Source of the DNA: Gimesia alba
GTDB taxonomy: Bacteria > Planctomycetota > Planctomycetia > Planctomycetales > Planctomycetaceae
Direction of reading: 5' to 3'
Assembly (NCBI RefSeq): GCF_007744675.1
Contig: NZ_CP036269.1
Coordinates: 6,189,046 to 6,253,045 of the forward strand
Length of the DNA: 64,000 bases
Shown here: piece after piece, positions 56,000 through 64,000 of the stretch
Numbering within the stretch: the first letter of the stretch is position 1
Layout of the letters: every line of letters starts with the position of its first letter
Notes under the pieces: model-generated
Seen by the model: only the letters and a program-made list of their open reading frames with translations
Told to the model about the DNA's origin: nothing
Databases searched by the model: none
Made by a program: the position numbers and the translations under genes

Positions 56000-57913
56000 T
56001 TGACTTTGGAACACAGCACTACCAGTTCTGGCTTGACGTCGGAAGACTATGAGCCGGTACTCAAAGAACTTGCCACCATCCGCTCCGAGATGGTCATTGA
56101 GGCAGATCGCTCCCGGTCTCTGCTGGATCAGGTTCACCCCTGCTACCGGGAAAGTGCGCGTAATCTCCTGCATTACCTGGCACTCCGTCATCACGACATC
56201 CGACCGTTACAAATCCGCCTGGCAGCGCTGGGTCTCTCCTCGCTTGGACGCGCCGAGTCGCATGTGATGGCGACCGTCGATGCGGTACTGGATGTATTAC
56301 ACCGCCTGGCGGGACACTCCCCGGAACAGTCTGCTGCAGAACCGGCAGCCATCAATTTTGCGACCGGGGAACGACTGCTGGTTGAACACACCGAAACATT
56401 GCTCGGTCCCGCCGTCCCCGGGCGCTGGGTCCGAATTATGGTCACCATGCCGAGCGAGGCAGCCGACGATTACCACCTGGTCCACGACCTGCTGCAACAG
56501 GGCATGGATTGCATGCGGATCAATTGCGCACACGATGATGCGACTGCATGGTTGCGGATGATTGAACACCTCAGACGGGCAGAAAAATCATTAGGGCGAT
56601 CGTGTCAGGTCATTATGGATCTGGCAGGCCCCAAGCTGCGCACCGGGCCTCTGGAGCCAGGACCGGCGGTCGTCAAGATTCGCCCACGCCGCGATCTCCT
56701 GGGACGAGTCACCGCCCCCGCACGGGTCTGGCTCTTTGCCGAAACTAATCCCCAACTGTCGCCTTCCCCCGCCGATGCCTGCCTACCCGTTCCAGAACCG
56801 TGGCTCTCCCGGCTGCATCTGGACGAAAAAATCCAACTCACCGACGCACGCGGCTCCCGGCGCACTTTGACCATCGTTGATCTCACTGATGAAGGGTGCT
56901 GGGCAGAGGCGGTTCAAACGACCTACATCATTCCCGGCACAATCCTGAAACATGAACACAAACTCGCAAAGGCAAAGCATCGCGAAGCGGCAGTCGGCGA
57001 CATAGCGGCTACGGAAAACTATCTCACATTGTTTCAGGGCGACCAGCTCATTATCACCCGGAACCTCGAACCGGGACGTCCCGCGACCCACGACAGTGCG
57101 GGAGAGGTGCTGACTCCGGCACAGATTGGCTGCACGATCCCCGACGTGTTTAATGATGTTCGTGCCGGTCAGTCCATCTGGTTCGATGATGGCAAGATTG
57201 GCGGCGTCATTGAAAAAGTAGACAGCACACGCGTGCTCGTTCGCATCACGCAGGCGCGTTTGAGCGGCGCGAAGTTACGCGCCGACAAAGGCATCAATCT
57301 GCCCGAAAGTAATCTGAGCTTAAATGCCTTAACCGACAAAGATCTCGAAGACCTGGCCTTTGTCGCACAACACGCCGATGTCGTCGAGATGTCGTTCGCC
57401 AATCGCGCGGAAGATGTCGAAATGCTCCAGCAGCATCTGACAACTCTGGATGGCCGCCAGCCCGCAATCGTTCTGAAAATTGAAACGCGGCGCGGCTTCG
57501 AGAACCTGCCCGACATGTTGCTCACCGCCATGCGATCCCCCTGTTGTGGCGTGATGATTGCCCGCGGCGATCTGGCCGTTGAAAGCGGCTTCGAACGGCT
57601 GGCGGAAGTTCAGGAAGAGATTCTCTGGATCTGTGAAGCCGCCCATGTCCCCGTGATCTGGGCCACTCAGGTTCTAGAATCTCTGGCTAAAGAAGGGATG
57701 CCGTCCCGTGCAGAAATCACGGATGCGGCCATGGGCCACCGGGCCGAATGCGTCATGCTCAACAAAGGCCCACACGTACTCCACGCCGTACGAACGCTCG
57801 ACGATATCCTGCGACGGATGCAGTCTCATCAAACCAAAAAACGAGCCATGCTCCGCGAATTACGGCTGGCCACACATACGCCGTCCGAGAAATCGGATGC
57901 AACAACAGGCTGA
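56000..57913 (+). CDS. Pyruvate kinase-like protein with N-terminal extension, no C-terminal domain
   Basis: 637 residues from TTG at 56000, with GAGAGGA six bases upstream. About 140 residues of helical sequence precede the barrel. Pyruvate kinase motifs are 'MRINCAHDD', IMDLAGPKLRTG, VLKIETRRGFENLP (catalytic Lys), VMIARGDLAVE and ATQVLESLAKEGMPSRAEITD. The usual 'MLSGETA' is MLNKGPHV, and the protein stops there without the ~130-residue allosteric C-domain. An insert of ~150 residues in the B domain is also present. The chemistry may be altered; the substrate could differ from phosphoenolpyruvate. Confidence 0.8.
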   Translation: MTLEHSTTSSGLTSEDYEPVLKELATIRSEMVIEADRSRSLLDQVHPCYRESARNLLHYLALRHHDIRPLQIRLAALGLSSLGRAESHVMATVDAVLDVLHRLAGHSPEQSAAEPAAINFATGERLLVEHTETLLGPAVPGRWVRIMVTMPSEAADDYHLVHDLLQQGMDCMRINCAHDDATAWLRMIEHLRRAEKSLGRSCQVIMDLAGPKLRTGPLEPGPAVVKIRPRRDLLGRVTAPARVWLFAETNPQLSPSPADACLPVPEPWLSRLHLDEKIQLTDARGSRRTLTIVDLTDEGCWAEAVQTTYIIPGTILKHEHKLAKAKHREAAVGDIAATENYLTLFQGDQLIITRNLEPGRPATHDSAGEVLTPAQIGCTIPDVFNDVRAGQSIWFDDGKIGGVIEKVDSTRVLVRITQARLSGAKLRADKGINLPESNLSLNALTDKDLEDLAFVAQHADVVEMSFANRAEDVEMLQQHLTTLDGRQPAIVLKIETRRGFENLPDMLLTAMRSPCCGVMIARGDLAVESGFERLAEVQEEILWICEAAHVPVIWATQVLESLAKEGMPSRAEITDAAMGHRAECVMLNKGPHVLHAVRTLDDILRRMQSHQTKKRAMLRELRLATHTPSEKSDATTG

Positions 57914-58146
57914 CCCGACGCTTCATTTTCTCCTGATGCGTCTGAATGATTGCTGAGGGCGTTCCATTCGGCGACAAGACAAAATCCTGCACCATTTCGA
58001 AGAGCAACAATTGTGCGAATTTCGTTGTTGACAAAGTCTCTGAGTCAAATATGATCATATGTACCTTTTGGTAATTCATTTCTTAACGTGAAATCCAATC
58101 TGGATTTTTCGAGTAAACACAACCATGCGGGCAAAAGGAATGACTC

Positions 58147-58938
58147 ATGAACTATTCACTCACTCCGTTCCCCGACCAACCTTCCTCGGAAACGCCTTTC
58201 GAATTACGTGAACGATTTCCAGATATTCGGGAGTCGCTCGCCCCGCGTCCGAAACCGGATCACGCACAAGCGATTGGTAATTCGGCACTGCTTGACCTGA
58301 TTGTTGAGACCCTGCTGGACGTGACTGTGCCGTTTTTTATCACCCACTGTCACGAGGCAAACGGTGATCTACACCTCTCTGTAACCGCAGCAGGCGGCGG
58401 GCATCAGGTCTCTGCAGGAGATGAATTACGCGGCGGCTTGTTCATTCGCAACTCGGAATCGTGTCGTTTTGAAACGCTGATCTGTACGCGGCTCTATCGG
58501 GTGATTTGCGAAAACGGTGCCTTAATGGAATGTGATAAAGAACAAGCCTTTGCCATTCCTATCACAGACGCGCCTCCCGCAGACTGGCAGCTCAAAGTCA
58601 GCCAGGTGATTCAGCATTCGTTTGATGAACAGTACCTTCAATTTGACTTTCAGCGATTTCAGGCAACCACTAACGAGATGATCGTGACGCCTTACGAATT
58701 TTTGTGCCATCTGGAGGCGCAACGTCTGATTAACGAAGACGAACAATCTGAGATCTTAGCTGCCTTTAACGACAATGCCGACTTCACAATGTATGGCCTC
58801 ATCAACGCGGTGACCCAGACCGCACATGAACATCGTGCGAGTGATCGCTGGCTGCGTGCCTTTGAGATCGAACGACTTGCTGGAGAAATTCTGCGCGGCG
58901 ACCATCACTTACCCGCGTTTGACTTTGCATACTCTTGA
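58147..58938 (+). CDS. DUF932-like protein
   Basis: 263 residues. AAAGGA lies six bases before the ATG. The core reads GGGLFIRNSESCRFETL-like sequence with RLYRVICENGALM, and a C-terminal helix 'RAFEIERLAGEIL', which resembles the DUF932 phage/plasmid-related family. Resemblance is by eye only. No phage genes are adjacent. Confidence 0.4.
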   Translation: MNYSLTPFPDQPSSETPFELRERFPDIRESLAPRPKPDHAQAIGNSALLDLIVETLLDVTVPFFITHCHEANGDLHLSVTAAGGGHQVSAGDELRGGLFIRNSESCRFETLICTRLYRVICENGALMECDKEQAFAIPITDAPPADWQLKVSQVIQHSFDEQYLQFDFQRFQATTNEMIVTPYEFLCHLEAQRLINEDEQSEILAAFNDNADFTMYGLINAVTQTAHEHRASDRWLRAFEIERLAGEILRGDHHLPAFDFAYS

Positions 58939-59105
58939 GATACCCACTGGTCATGTATGATTGCCGCTTGCCAAAATAGTGATTCCCCTTAACTCAGACG
59001 AAATCTGAAATAAATAGTGGGCTACAAAGGGATTCCTGAAACAAAACCGTCATCGCTGTCGTCTCTAAAGGGTACGTACCAGTTACTCCAATAAGGAAAT
59101 TCATC

Positions 59106-59984
59106 ATGCGGCAGTTTTGTTTCAATTTACTGGGTATGCTGCTGACTTTGTGCAGTTTGTGTTCACACGCCTGGGCACTGGGCGAAGAGGATTTCGGCAA
59201 CAAGCCCTTAAATGCAGAGAATTTCCGGGATTGGCCGGGCATTATGCCGGTCGTCAATCATCAGAGCCGCATTTACCACCGCTGGATCAATGGCAACGAA
59301 CACTGTTTCTATCGCGGAGACACCGAGACGCTCAACGATGTCTTACAGAAATTTGCGGCTACCGAAGAAAAAGTGCACGAGGTTGTCCTGCGACCGGGGC
59401 CGGCTACCGTGGAATCGTTTCAAAAATCGCAAACGATGGATTACAGCTGGAATCTGCATCTGGTTGGCGGAATTGCGCGAGCCATGTCACAAAAGCACAA
59501 GGGCAGTCTGATCTGGAACAAACACCCGATCTTGACGGTTTATGTCGGCGGTGCGATTCAGTTGGACAAAATCAAAATTCCTCAGGGGATCACCCTGCTG
59601 CAACTGGCCGACCTGGAACAACGCTATTCCCAAGGACTGACCAGCAGCGACACCACCGTGCGCGGCTGGAGCACCGGACAACTGGCAAGGCTAGATCCCT
59701 ATAGCAAACCCAGCTTGGAGGCGATTGCCAAATTACTGCAGGATAAAGAAATATGGGTCCGCCGAAATGCGGCAGGAGCGTTAGCAACGTTTGGCAAACA
59801 GGCTGAGCCGGCTCTGCCCGCATTGCGCGACGCACTCAATACCAATGACGAACAACTGCAAACACGAATTCAAGAGACCATTAAAACGATTGAAAAAGCC
59901 CCCGACAGATCCACAGAGGAAAAACAACACCGCGAGACTCTGGATAAAATCCGTCAGTTTTGTAAGTCGCAGAAAAAAGACTGA
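59106..59984 (+). CDS. Secreted HEAT-repeat protein
   Basis: 292 residues with signal peptide FNLLGMLLTLCSLCSHAWA. The middle is unassigned; the C-terminal ~110 residues contain paired helices characteristic of HEAT repeats (SKPSLEAIAKLLQDKEIWV, RRNAAGALATFGKQAEPALP, ALRDALNTNDEQLQTRI). It is probably a periplasmic scaffold. It starts a run of small secreted genes (60075, 60623). Confidence 0.7.
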   Translation: MRQFCFNLLGMLLTLCSLCSHAWALGEEDFGNKPLNAENFRDWPGIMPVVNHQSRIYHRWINGNEHCFYRGDTETLNDVLQKFAATEEKVHEVVLRPGPATVESFQKSQTMDYSWNLHLVGGIARAMSQKHKGSLIWNKHPILTVYVGGAIQLDKIKIPQGITLLQLADLEQRYSQGLTSSDTTVRGWSTGQLARLDPYSKPSLEAIAKLLQDKEIWVRRNAAGALATFGKQAEPALPALRDALNTNDEQLQTRIQETIKTIEKAPDRSTEEKQHRETLDKIRQFCKSQKKD

Positions 59985-60074
59985 TCTCGGATCATACTTT
60001 TATCATTGACGGAAACTCATGAACTTCGCAGGAACCGAACATTGCCAATATCCCTCGTTTGAAGGAACCTTCTG

Positions 60075-60521
60075 ATGTCTGCACGAAAATCTCTTTTGTT
60101 GTTATTACCATTTTTCGGTCTGTTGTTTTCAGCAGACGTCGCCTGGGCAGTTGGTTTCGAAATTGGTCAGACCAAAGAAGAATTGAAACTCGAATATGAA
60201 ATCTCGGTCGTCGATCATGGCACCGGCCGCGTGACCGTTAATCTGACCATCGCCGACGAGGGGAAATTGAAGCCAATCGAATCAGTCTGGTTGAATATTT
60301 CCTCTCTCGATGACCCCCATCGTCCCGATCTCTCCGTCTCTCTGGCAACGAGAAAGGTCGATGGAAAACTTCATGTTCGGGCACATCTGAAAAAAGAACT
60401 GGCGGAACGCGCCCAACTTCAACTCAAGACCTGGACGAATCCTCGCACCGGCAAGCAGGAACCATTAACCTGGTTTTATTATCCGATCTCCGTAGCGAAG
60501 TTGCTCAAGAATCAAAAATAG
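60075..60521 (+). CDS. Small secreted hypothetical protein
   Basis: 148 residues; GAAGGA precedes the ATG. The signal peptide is SLLLLLPFFGLLFSADVAWA. The mature part is beta-rich (KLEYEISVVDHGTGRVTVNL). No family was recognised. It lies in the same direction as its secreted neighbours. Confidence 0.55.
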   Translation: MSARKSLLLLLPFFGLLFSADVAWAVGFEIGQTKEELKLEYEISVVDHGTGRVTVNLTIADEGKLKPIESVWLNISSLDDPHRPDLSVSLATRKVDGKLHVRAHLKKELAERAQLQLKTWTNPRTGKQEPLTWFYYPISVAKLLKNQK

Positions 60522-60622
60522 AAACCCAGTCTAATTCGCTGAAAGATGCTATGTCGCAGTTGAATCCACAGCAGTTCCATTCCTGATTGATCGACTATTT
60601 TCCCATCAAAAGGCGTTCTGCC

Positions 60623-61075
60623 ATGAAGCTAATCACAGTATTGACCACGCTTGTTGCCATGATAATCTCTGTGCCTCTTTCGGCAGCCGAAGATGATAAA
60701 AACCCGACTACAATCACCCCGTCACTCGGTGCGGGCTTCGGCAAGATCATTGAAATCGAAGGAAAAATCGTTGACGATACAGACACACGCCTACGATCGC
60801 ATCTGGGCAAGAAACTGATCAAGGTACACACAGTCAACACGCGCCGCCTTGCTAAACCTGTGGTCATTGAGTTAACCAAATTTTCCTTTGCCGGCACGAA
60901 GATTCCCGTCAGAGGGAACCAGGTCAAATTGCGGGGCTACGAAACAGGACACTTTGCAGGGATTCCCAATAAGGCATTTGCCGACATCCCACAGGTCGCC
61001 ACCACTAATTTCCATTTCCAAAGTGTGTTTCAGGTCACCAAGCGTTTGAAACCAGCACAGGTACAACAAAAATGA
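60623..61075 (+). CDS. Small secreted hypothetical protein
   Basis: 150 residues from the ATG at 60623 (AAAGGCG eight bases upstream); the frame opens 12 codons earlier. The signal peptide is LITVLTTLVAMIISVPLSAA. The mature part (GKIIEIEGKIVDDTDTRLRS, 'NQVKLRGYETGHFAGIP') suggests a compact beta-barrel of OB type. No family was recognised. Confidence 0.55.
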   Translation: MKLITVLTTLVAMIISVPLSAAEDDKNPTTITPSLGAGFGKIIEIEGKIVDDTDTRLRSHLGKKLIKVHTVNTRRLAKPVVIELTKFSFAGTKIPVRGNQVKLRGYETGHFAGIPNKAFADIPQVATTNFHFQSVFQVTKRLKPAQVQQK

Positions 61076-61126
61076 GGAAAAGTCTGACAGACCGTTGCTG
61101 TTAAACTTCTGCAGAGGAATTCTGAA

Positions 61127-61597
61127 TTGGCAGCCCTGAATCTGCTGTTTTTGATCATATTGTTTACTCTCACCTTCGCTGTGATCGCAGCGGTGGTGGC
61201 GGGGGGACTCTGGTTGTTCGGCGTTGGTCGGAAGCGGCGGTGGATCACAGTCACGTTCGTTCTTTATTGCGGTTTTATCGCCGTCGACTTTTATCTGAGC
61301 ATGCGGCCGGCCGCGGTATTTGAACGACAGTTTGGGTTTTCTCCGTCGCCCCAGGTTCAAAATCTAACGTCAACGCATTGGGTGCTCGGCGACTATGGAA
61401 AAATCACTCTGTCATTTTACGCGCCTCGGGAAACCGTTGATCGAATTCTCCAGCGGGGAATGGAGCGTCAGCCGGACGTGGGCCGCGCGGTCCATTATCA
61501 TCGCACGTATTCTGAGTATTTCGGTCGGGAAACAGAGGACCTGTACTTCGATGAGACCACAGGGTGTGCCGGTTACACCTGGATTGGCGTTGACTGA
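61127..61597 (+). CDS. Two-span membrane hypothetical protein
   Basis: 156 residues from TTG at 61127, preceded by GAGGAA. Two spans at about 5-30 and 38-55 (VTFVLYCGFIAVDFYL) are followed by a ~95-residue soluble domain ending in 'CAGYTWIGVD'. No family was recognised. Confidence 0.5.
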   Translation: MAALNLLFLIILFTLTFAVIAAVVAGGLWLFGVGRKRRWITVTFVLYCGFIAVDFYLSMRPAAVFERQFGFSPSPQVQNLTSTHWVLGDYGKITLSFYAPRETVDRILQRGMERQPDVGRAVHYHRTYSEYFGRETEDLYFDETTGCAGYTWIGVD

Positions 61598-61751
61598 AAA
61601 ACCGTATTCTTACCCGACCTTGAGAACAGAAATCGCACCAAGACAAATCCTCTGTTGACAGACTGCTTCAGCTTAGTACGATTTCGGTTCCTGCATCGCG
61701 GAAACAACGGCTTCACCTTCCAGCACTCAATATTATTCCAGGGATCGGTTC

Positions 61752-62582
61752 ATGAGTACTCAACCAGAAAACAAACAATGTATTTTAATCACCGGCGCCT
61801 CGGCCGGGTTTGGCAAGCTGGTCGCCGAAAAACTGCTGGCAAAAGGGCACACCGTTTACGCAGCCGCCCGGCGGGTCGAGAAGATGCGAGACATTGAAGC
61901 GAAAGGCGCCCACATCCTGCTCATGGATGTCACGGATACCGAATCAGTCAAAGCGGGCGTGGATCAGATGCTGGCCGAGCAGGGACGGATTGACGTACTG
62001 TTCAACAACGCCGGCTATGGTTCGTACGGGACGATTGAATGTGTGCCGCTGGAGGAAATTCAGTATCAATACGACGTCAACGTCTTCGGCCTGGCACGGC
62101 TGGCTCAAGCGGTCCTGCCTCAAATGCGAAAACAGCGTTCTGGCCGCATTATCAATACCGCGTCGGTCGTGGGGCATGTCTCGACCGCGGTCCTGGGCTG
62201 GTATGCTTCGACAAAATTTGCGGTCGAAGGTTTTTCGGACGCACTGCGGATGGAAGTCAAACAGTTTGGCATCGACGTGGTCCTGATCGAGCCGGGGGCC
62301 GTCAAAACCGAATTCGACGAAGTCGCCTTCTCCAAACTGGACAGCCTGGAACATGCGGAAGATTATCAGCCGCTGGTTTCCTCTTTCCGAAAGTTCACCG
62401 GCAAACTATATTCCAAAAGCCCGGGCCCCGAAAGCACAGCGAACGCGGTGATCAAGGCCATCGAAGCCAAACACCCCAAAACCCGCTACGCCACCACGAT
62501 GGACGCGAAATTCCTGCCGCGCGTGAAACGGCTCTTTTCCGACAAACTGTTTGATAAAATTGTGCTGAGTCAGATGAAGTAA
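61752..62582 (+). CDS. Short-chain dehydrogenase/reductase
   Basis: 276 residues. The NAD(P)-binding TGASAGFG motif begins at residue 14, 'NNAGYGSYG' follows, and the catalytic pair is YASTK with an upstream Ser in NTASVVGHVS. The C-terminus has the 'EPGAVKTEF' motif of classical SDRs. The substrate is unknown. It precedes a small membrane protein by 23 bases. Confidence 0.92.
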   Translation: MSTQPENKQCILITGASAGFGKLVAEKLLAKGHTVYAAARRVEKMRDIEAKGAHILLMDVTDTESVKAGVDQMLAEQGRIDVLFNNAGYGSYGTIECVPLEEIQYQYDVNVFGLARLAQAVLPQMRKQRSGRIINTASVVGHVSTAVLGWYASTKFAVEGFSDALRMEVKQFGIDVVLIEPGAVKTEFDEVAFSKLDSLEHAEDYQPLVSSFRKFTGKLYSKSPGPESTANAVIKAIEAKHPKTRYATTMDAKFLPRVKRLFSDKLFDKIVLSQMK

Positions 62583-62605
62583 CGTTTCTTGAGAAGAAAA
62601 AGACC

Positions 62606-63091
62606 ATGAATATCACACGGGGATTGATCGCCGGCGTCCTGGGAATATTCGCAGGTCTCATCCTTCCCGTGTTACTCGTCGGCAGTTATCTGCTTTTGAC
62701 ATGGTACTTCAATGAGACCTTCGAAATGGACCGCCGCGCCGATATCGCCTATTGGCGCAAATACGGGATGGAACCACTGACAGGTTGTGCGATCTACCAG
62801 GGTCTGACTGCCTGGGCCACCTACACGCCAAAGCGAAACTATGGCTTTGCCAAAACGCTGGCGATTCTCTTTTTTTGTTCGATGGCCTTGATGGTATTCA
62901 TCAATATTTTGTATCAATCCCCCCCACAGCCGAGAAGTGCGAACAGAGACTATGGTCTTTCCCTATCTGGTTTCTTATTTCTGCTGATTCCGCCACTGAT
63001 TGTTGCTTGTGTGTTGATCGCCGTCCGACGAGCGGGGACGAAAGAAACGGAACCAGAGAGTGAACCTGTCGGGCAGGAAAACGCTCTCTGA
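62606..63091 (+). CDS. Four-span small membrane protein
   Basis: 161 residues. Hydrophobic spans are visible near the start (GLIAGVLGIFAGLILPVLLV), at LLLTWYF, in the middle (TLAILFFCSMALMVFINILY) and near the end (GFLFLLIPPLIVACVLIAV). The C-terminus is charged. No family was recognised. It probably shares a transcript with the SDR gene. Confidence 0.55.
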   Translation: MNITRGLIAGVLGIFAGLILPVLLVGSYLLLTWYFNETFEMDRRADIAYWRKYGMEPLTGCAIYQGLTAWATYTPKRNYGFAKTLAILFFCSMALMVFINILYQSPPQPRSANRDYGLSLSGFLFLLIPPLIVACVLIAVRRAGTKETEPESEPVGQENAL

Positions 63092-63207
63092 TATATCTAA
63101 TGGCTGAACATGGGATATCGCGATCTCAAATTGAACGGCCGTTGATCTTTCAGTTAAATACCCTAGGTAGTGTCTCTTAATTCGAACGCTCCTTACGAAT
63201 GACGCAC

Positions 63208-63235
63208 AACCGGGGCTAACGCCCTGCGGCTAATG
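63208..63235. repeat. Short intergenic repeat of planctomycete type
   Basis: The sequence ACCGGGGCTAACGCCC followed by TGCGGCTAA reads like the 'GCGGCTAACGCCC' family of short interspersed repeats that I remember from planctomycete intergenic regions. Only one copy is visible in this window, so the call depends on memory. Confidence 0.35.
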
Positions 63236-63384
63236 GGCCTTTTCTGCGGTCATTGTCCACTAAAACAAGGGCGACATTACACTGTCGGCCAAGACGTATT
63301 CTTACATCGCTAACGCTGTCGTCCTCAAAATCAGGATCGGAGTGATTAAAAAACGCGACCTGGTCGGCCTGCAAGAGAAATATC

Positions 63385-63939
63385 ATGGGAACACGAATCA
63401 ACGTTTTATTTCCGCATCAGCTAGCCGATTGGTCAAATCGGGAAATGATCATGGACCTGCTCAATGACACACTCCCTTCTGTACTGAATGTTGAGGCATA
63501 CTGGCCTGAAAAGGAAACGGCAAAAACAATTGAAAGCAAAACATGGGTCGCTCGACCACCTCACCCGTATCCCTTCACCAGAGACTTCGACCGATATTCT
63601 GGTCCCGGTCCACTTTTTGTGTCAGTCAATCCATCTGTAGCACATCTCCGTACTGGCGGACGCTGGCGCGGATTTTTGAGTATTCAACAACTGCGTTCAG
63701 TCCATATTTCTGCTTTTCTTTCGATTGCCAATGCATTTGCAGCTCCCACCATGCGTCTCTATCCTGATAACGATTTGATATTTGACAAATTCGCAGAAGG
63801 TGGCGATTTTGATGCGTGTTCTTCGATACTCGATCAGATTTATGACACCCCCATCCCCCTCGAAGAGAATATCGATCCGGTATTAGCAGTTGAGACTGAC
63901 ACTGGATGTCCTACGCTGCAATACATCTATACGCTTTAA
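63385..63939 (+). CDS. Hypothetical protein
   Basis: 184 residues, soluble, no signal. Features are a His-containing start (INVLFPHQLADWSNREMI) and aromatic/Pro-rich stretches (PPHPYPFTRDFDRYSGPGPL). No family was recognised. It lies alone after a 293-base gap. Confidence 0.5.
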   Translation: MGTRINVLFPHQLADWSNREMIMDLLNDTLPSVLNVEAYWPEKETAKTIESKTWVARPPHPYPFTRDFDRYSGPGPLFVSVNPSVAHLRTGGRWRGFLSIQQLRSVHISAFLSIANAFAAPTMRLYPDNDLIFDKFAEGGDFDACSSILDQIYDTPIPLEENIDPVLAVETDTGCPTLQYIYTL

Positions 63940-64000
63940 AAAGAAAAGTATTTCATAGACCAGCCGAACCTCTGACTATGTGTCACAGAAAGAAGAATCG

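Noticed and set aside
63216-63401. A 61-codon minus-strand frame before the last gene
   Set aside because: It has no ribosome binding site or recognisable motif and covers an interspersed-repeat-like segment.

Overview
The window reads as chromosome from a planctomycete, most like the Gimesia/Planctomyces group. This rests on gene content rather than on any database search: three secreted sulfatases, Tat-exported Gfo/Idh/MocA oxidoreductases, an N-terminally extended ribosomal protein S1, a SUMF1-fold secreted protein, planctomycete-type leucine-rich repeats, an NHLRC2-like thioredoxin/NHL protein and many small secreted proteins of unknown function. Base composition is roughly balanced and coding density is high. 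I see no prophage, transposase, CRISPR array or rRNA.

Layout. 1-2558: the tail of a PQQ-type beta-propeller gene with a terminator, then a minus-strand ExbB/ExbD-like pair. 2953-7790: a tight ROK kinase - Ppx/GppA - Ppk1 operon (polyphosphate turnover). 7791-10360: a candidate structured small RNA with a cysteine-rich micro-ORF, a Tat-exported oxidoreductase, and a second small terminator-bounded unit. 10361-18150: an atypical receiver protein, PIG-L deacetylase, DinB protein, secreted alpha/beta-hydrolase-like protein, truncated haemoglobin, HIT protein, oxidoreductase, cupin, c-type cytochrome and a glutamine synthetase-family enzyme. 18420-22120: PilZ protein facing an HD-GYP response regulator and hybrid histidine kinase (probable cyclic-di-GMP signalling).

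22121-30185: a gene-poor stretch with a 20-bp tandem repeat, a leucine-rich-repeat lipoprotein, another Tat oxidoreductase, two sulfatases and an esterase (secreted glycan/ester degradation). 30189-32847: copper-type P-ATPase plus a 2TM protein. 33108-35180: NHLRC2-like protein. 35382-42728: a MarR-regulator-led tripartite export operon (TolC-like, MacA-like with EF hands, MacB-type ATPase and permease). 42933-51609: third sulfatase, small proteins, sugar isomerase-like TIM barrel, ribosomal protein S1, SUMF1-fold protein, isochorismatase-like hydrolase and a class V aminotransferase. 51869: tRNA-Asp. 52050-64000: mainly proteins of unknown function, with a pyruvate kinase-like protein lacking the usual C-terminal domain, a DUF932-like protein, a HEAT-repeat protein and a short-chain dehydrogenase.

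The most interesting unexplained signals are the 8112-8279 RNA (an extended Shine-Dalgarno sequence that can be masked by an internal copy of the 16S rRNA 3' end), the polyphosphate operon with its ROK kinase, the Asp-to-Glu receiver at 10361, the long TolC/MacA gene overlap, and the cluster of unknown proteins after the tRNA. All family assignments come from reading motifs; none was checked by search.
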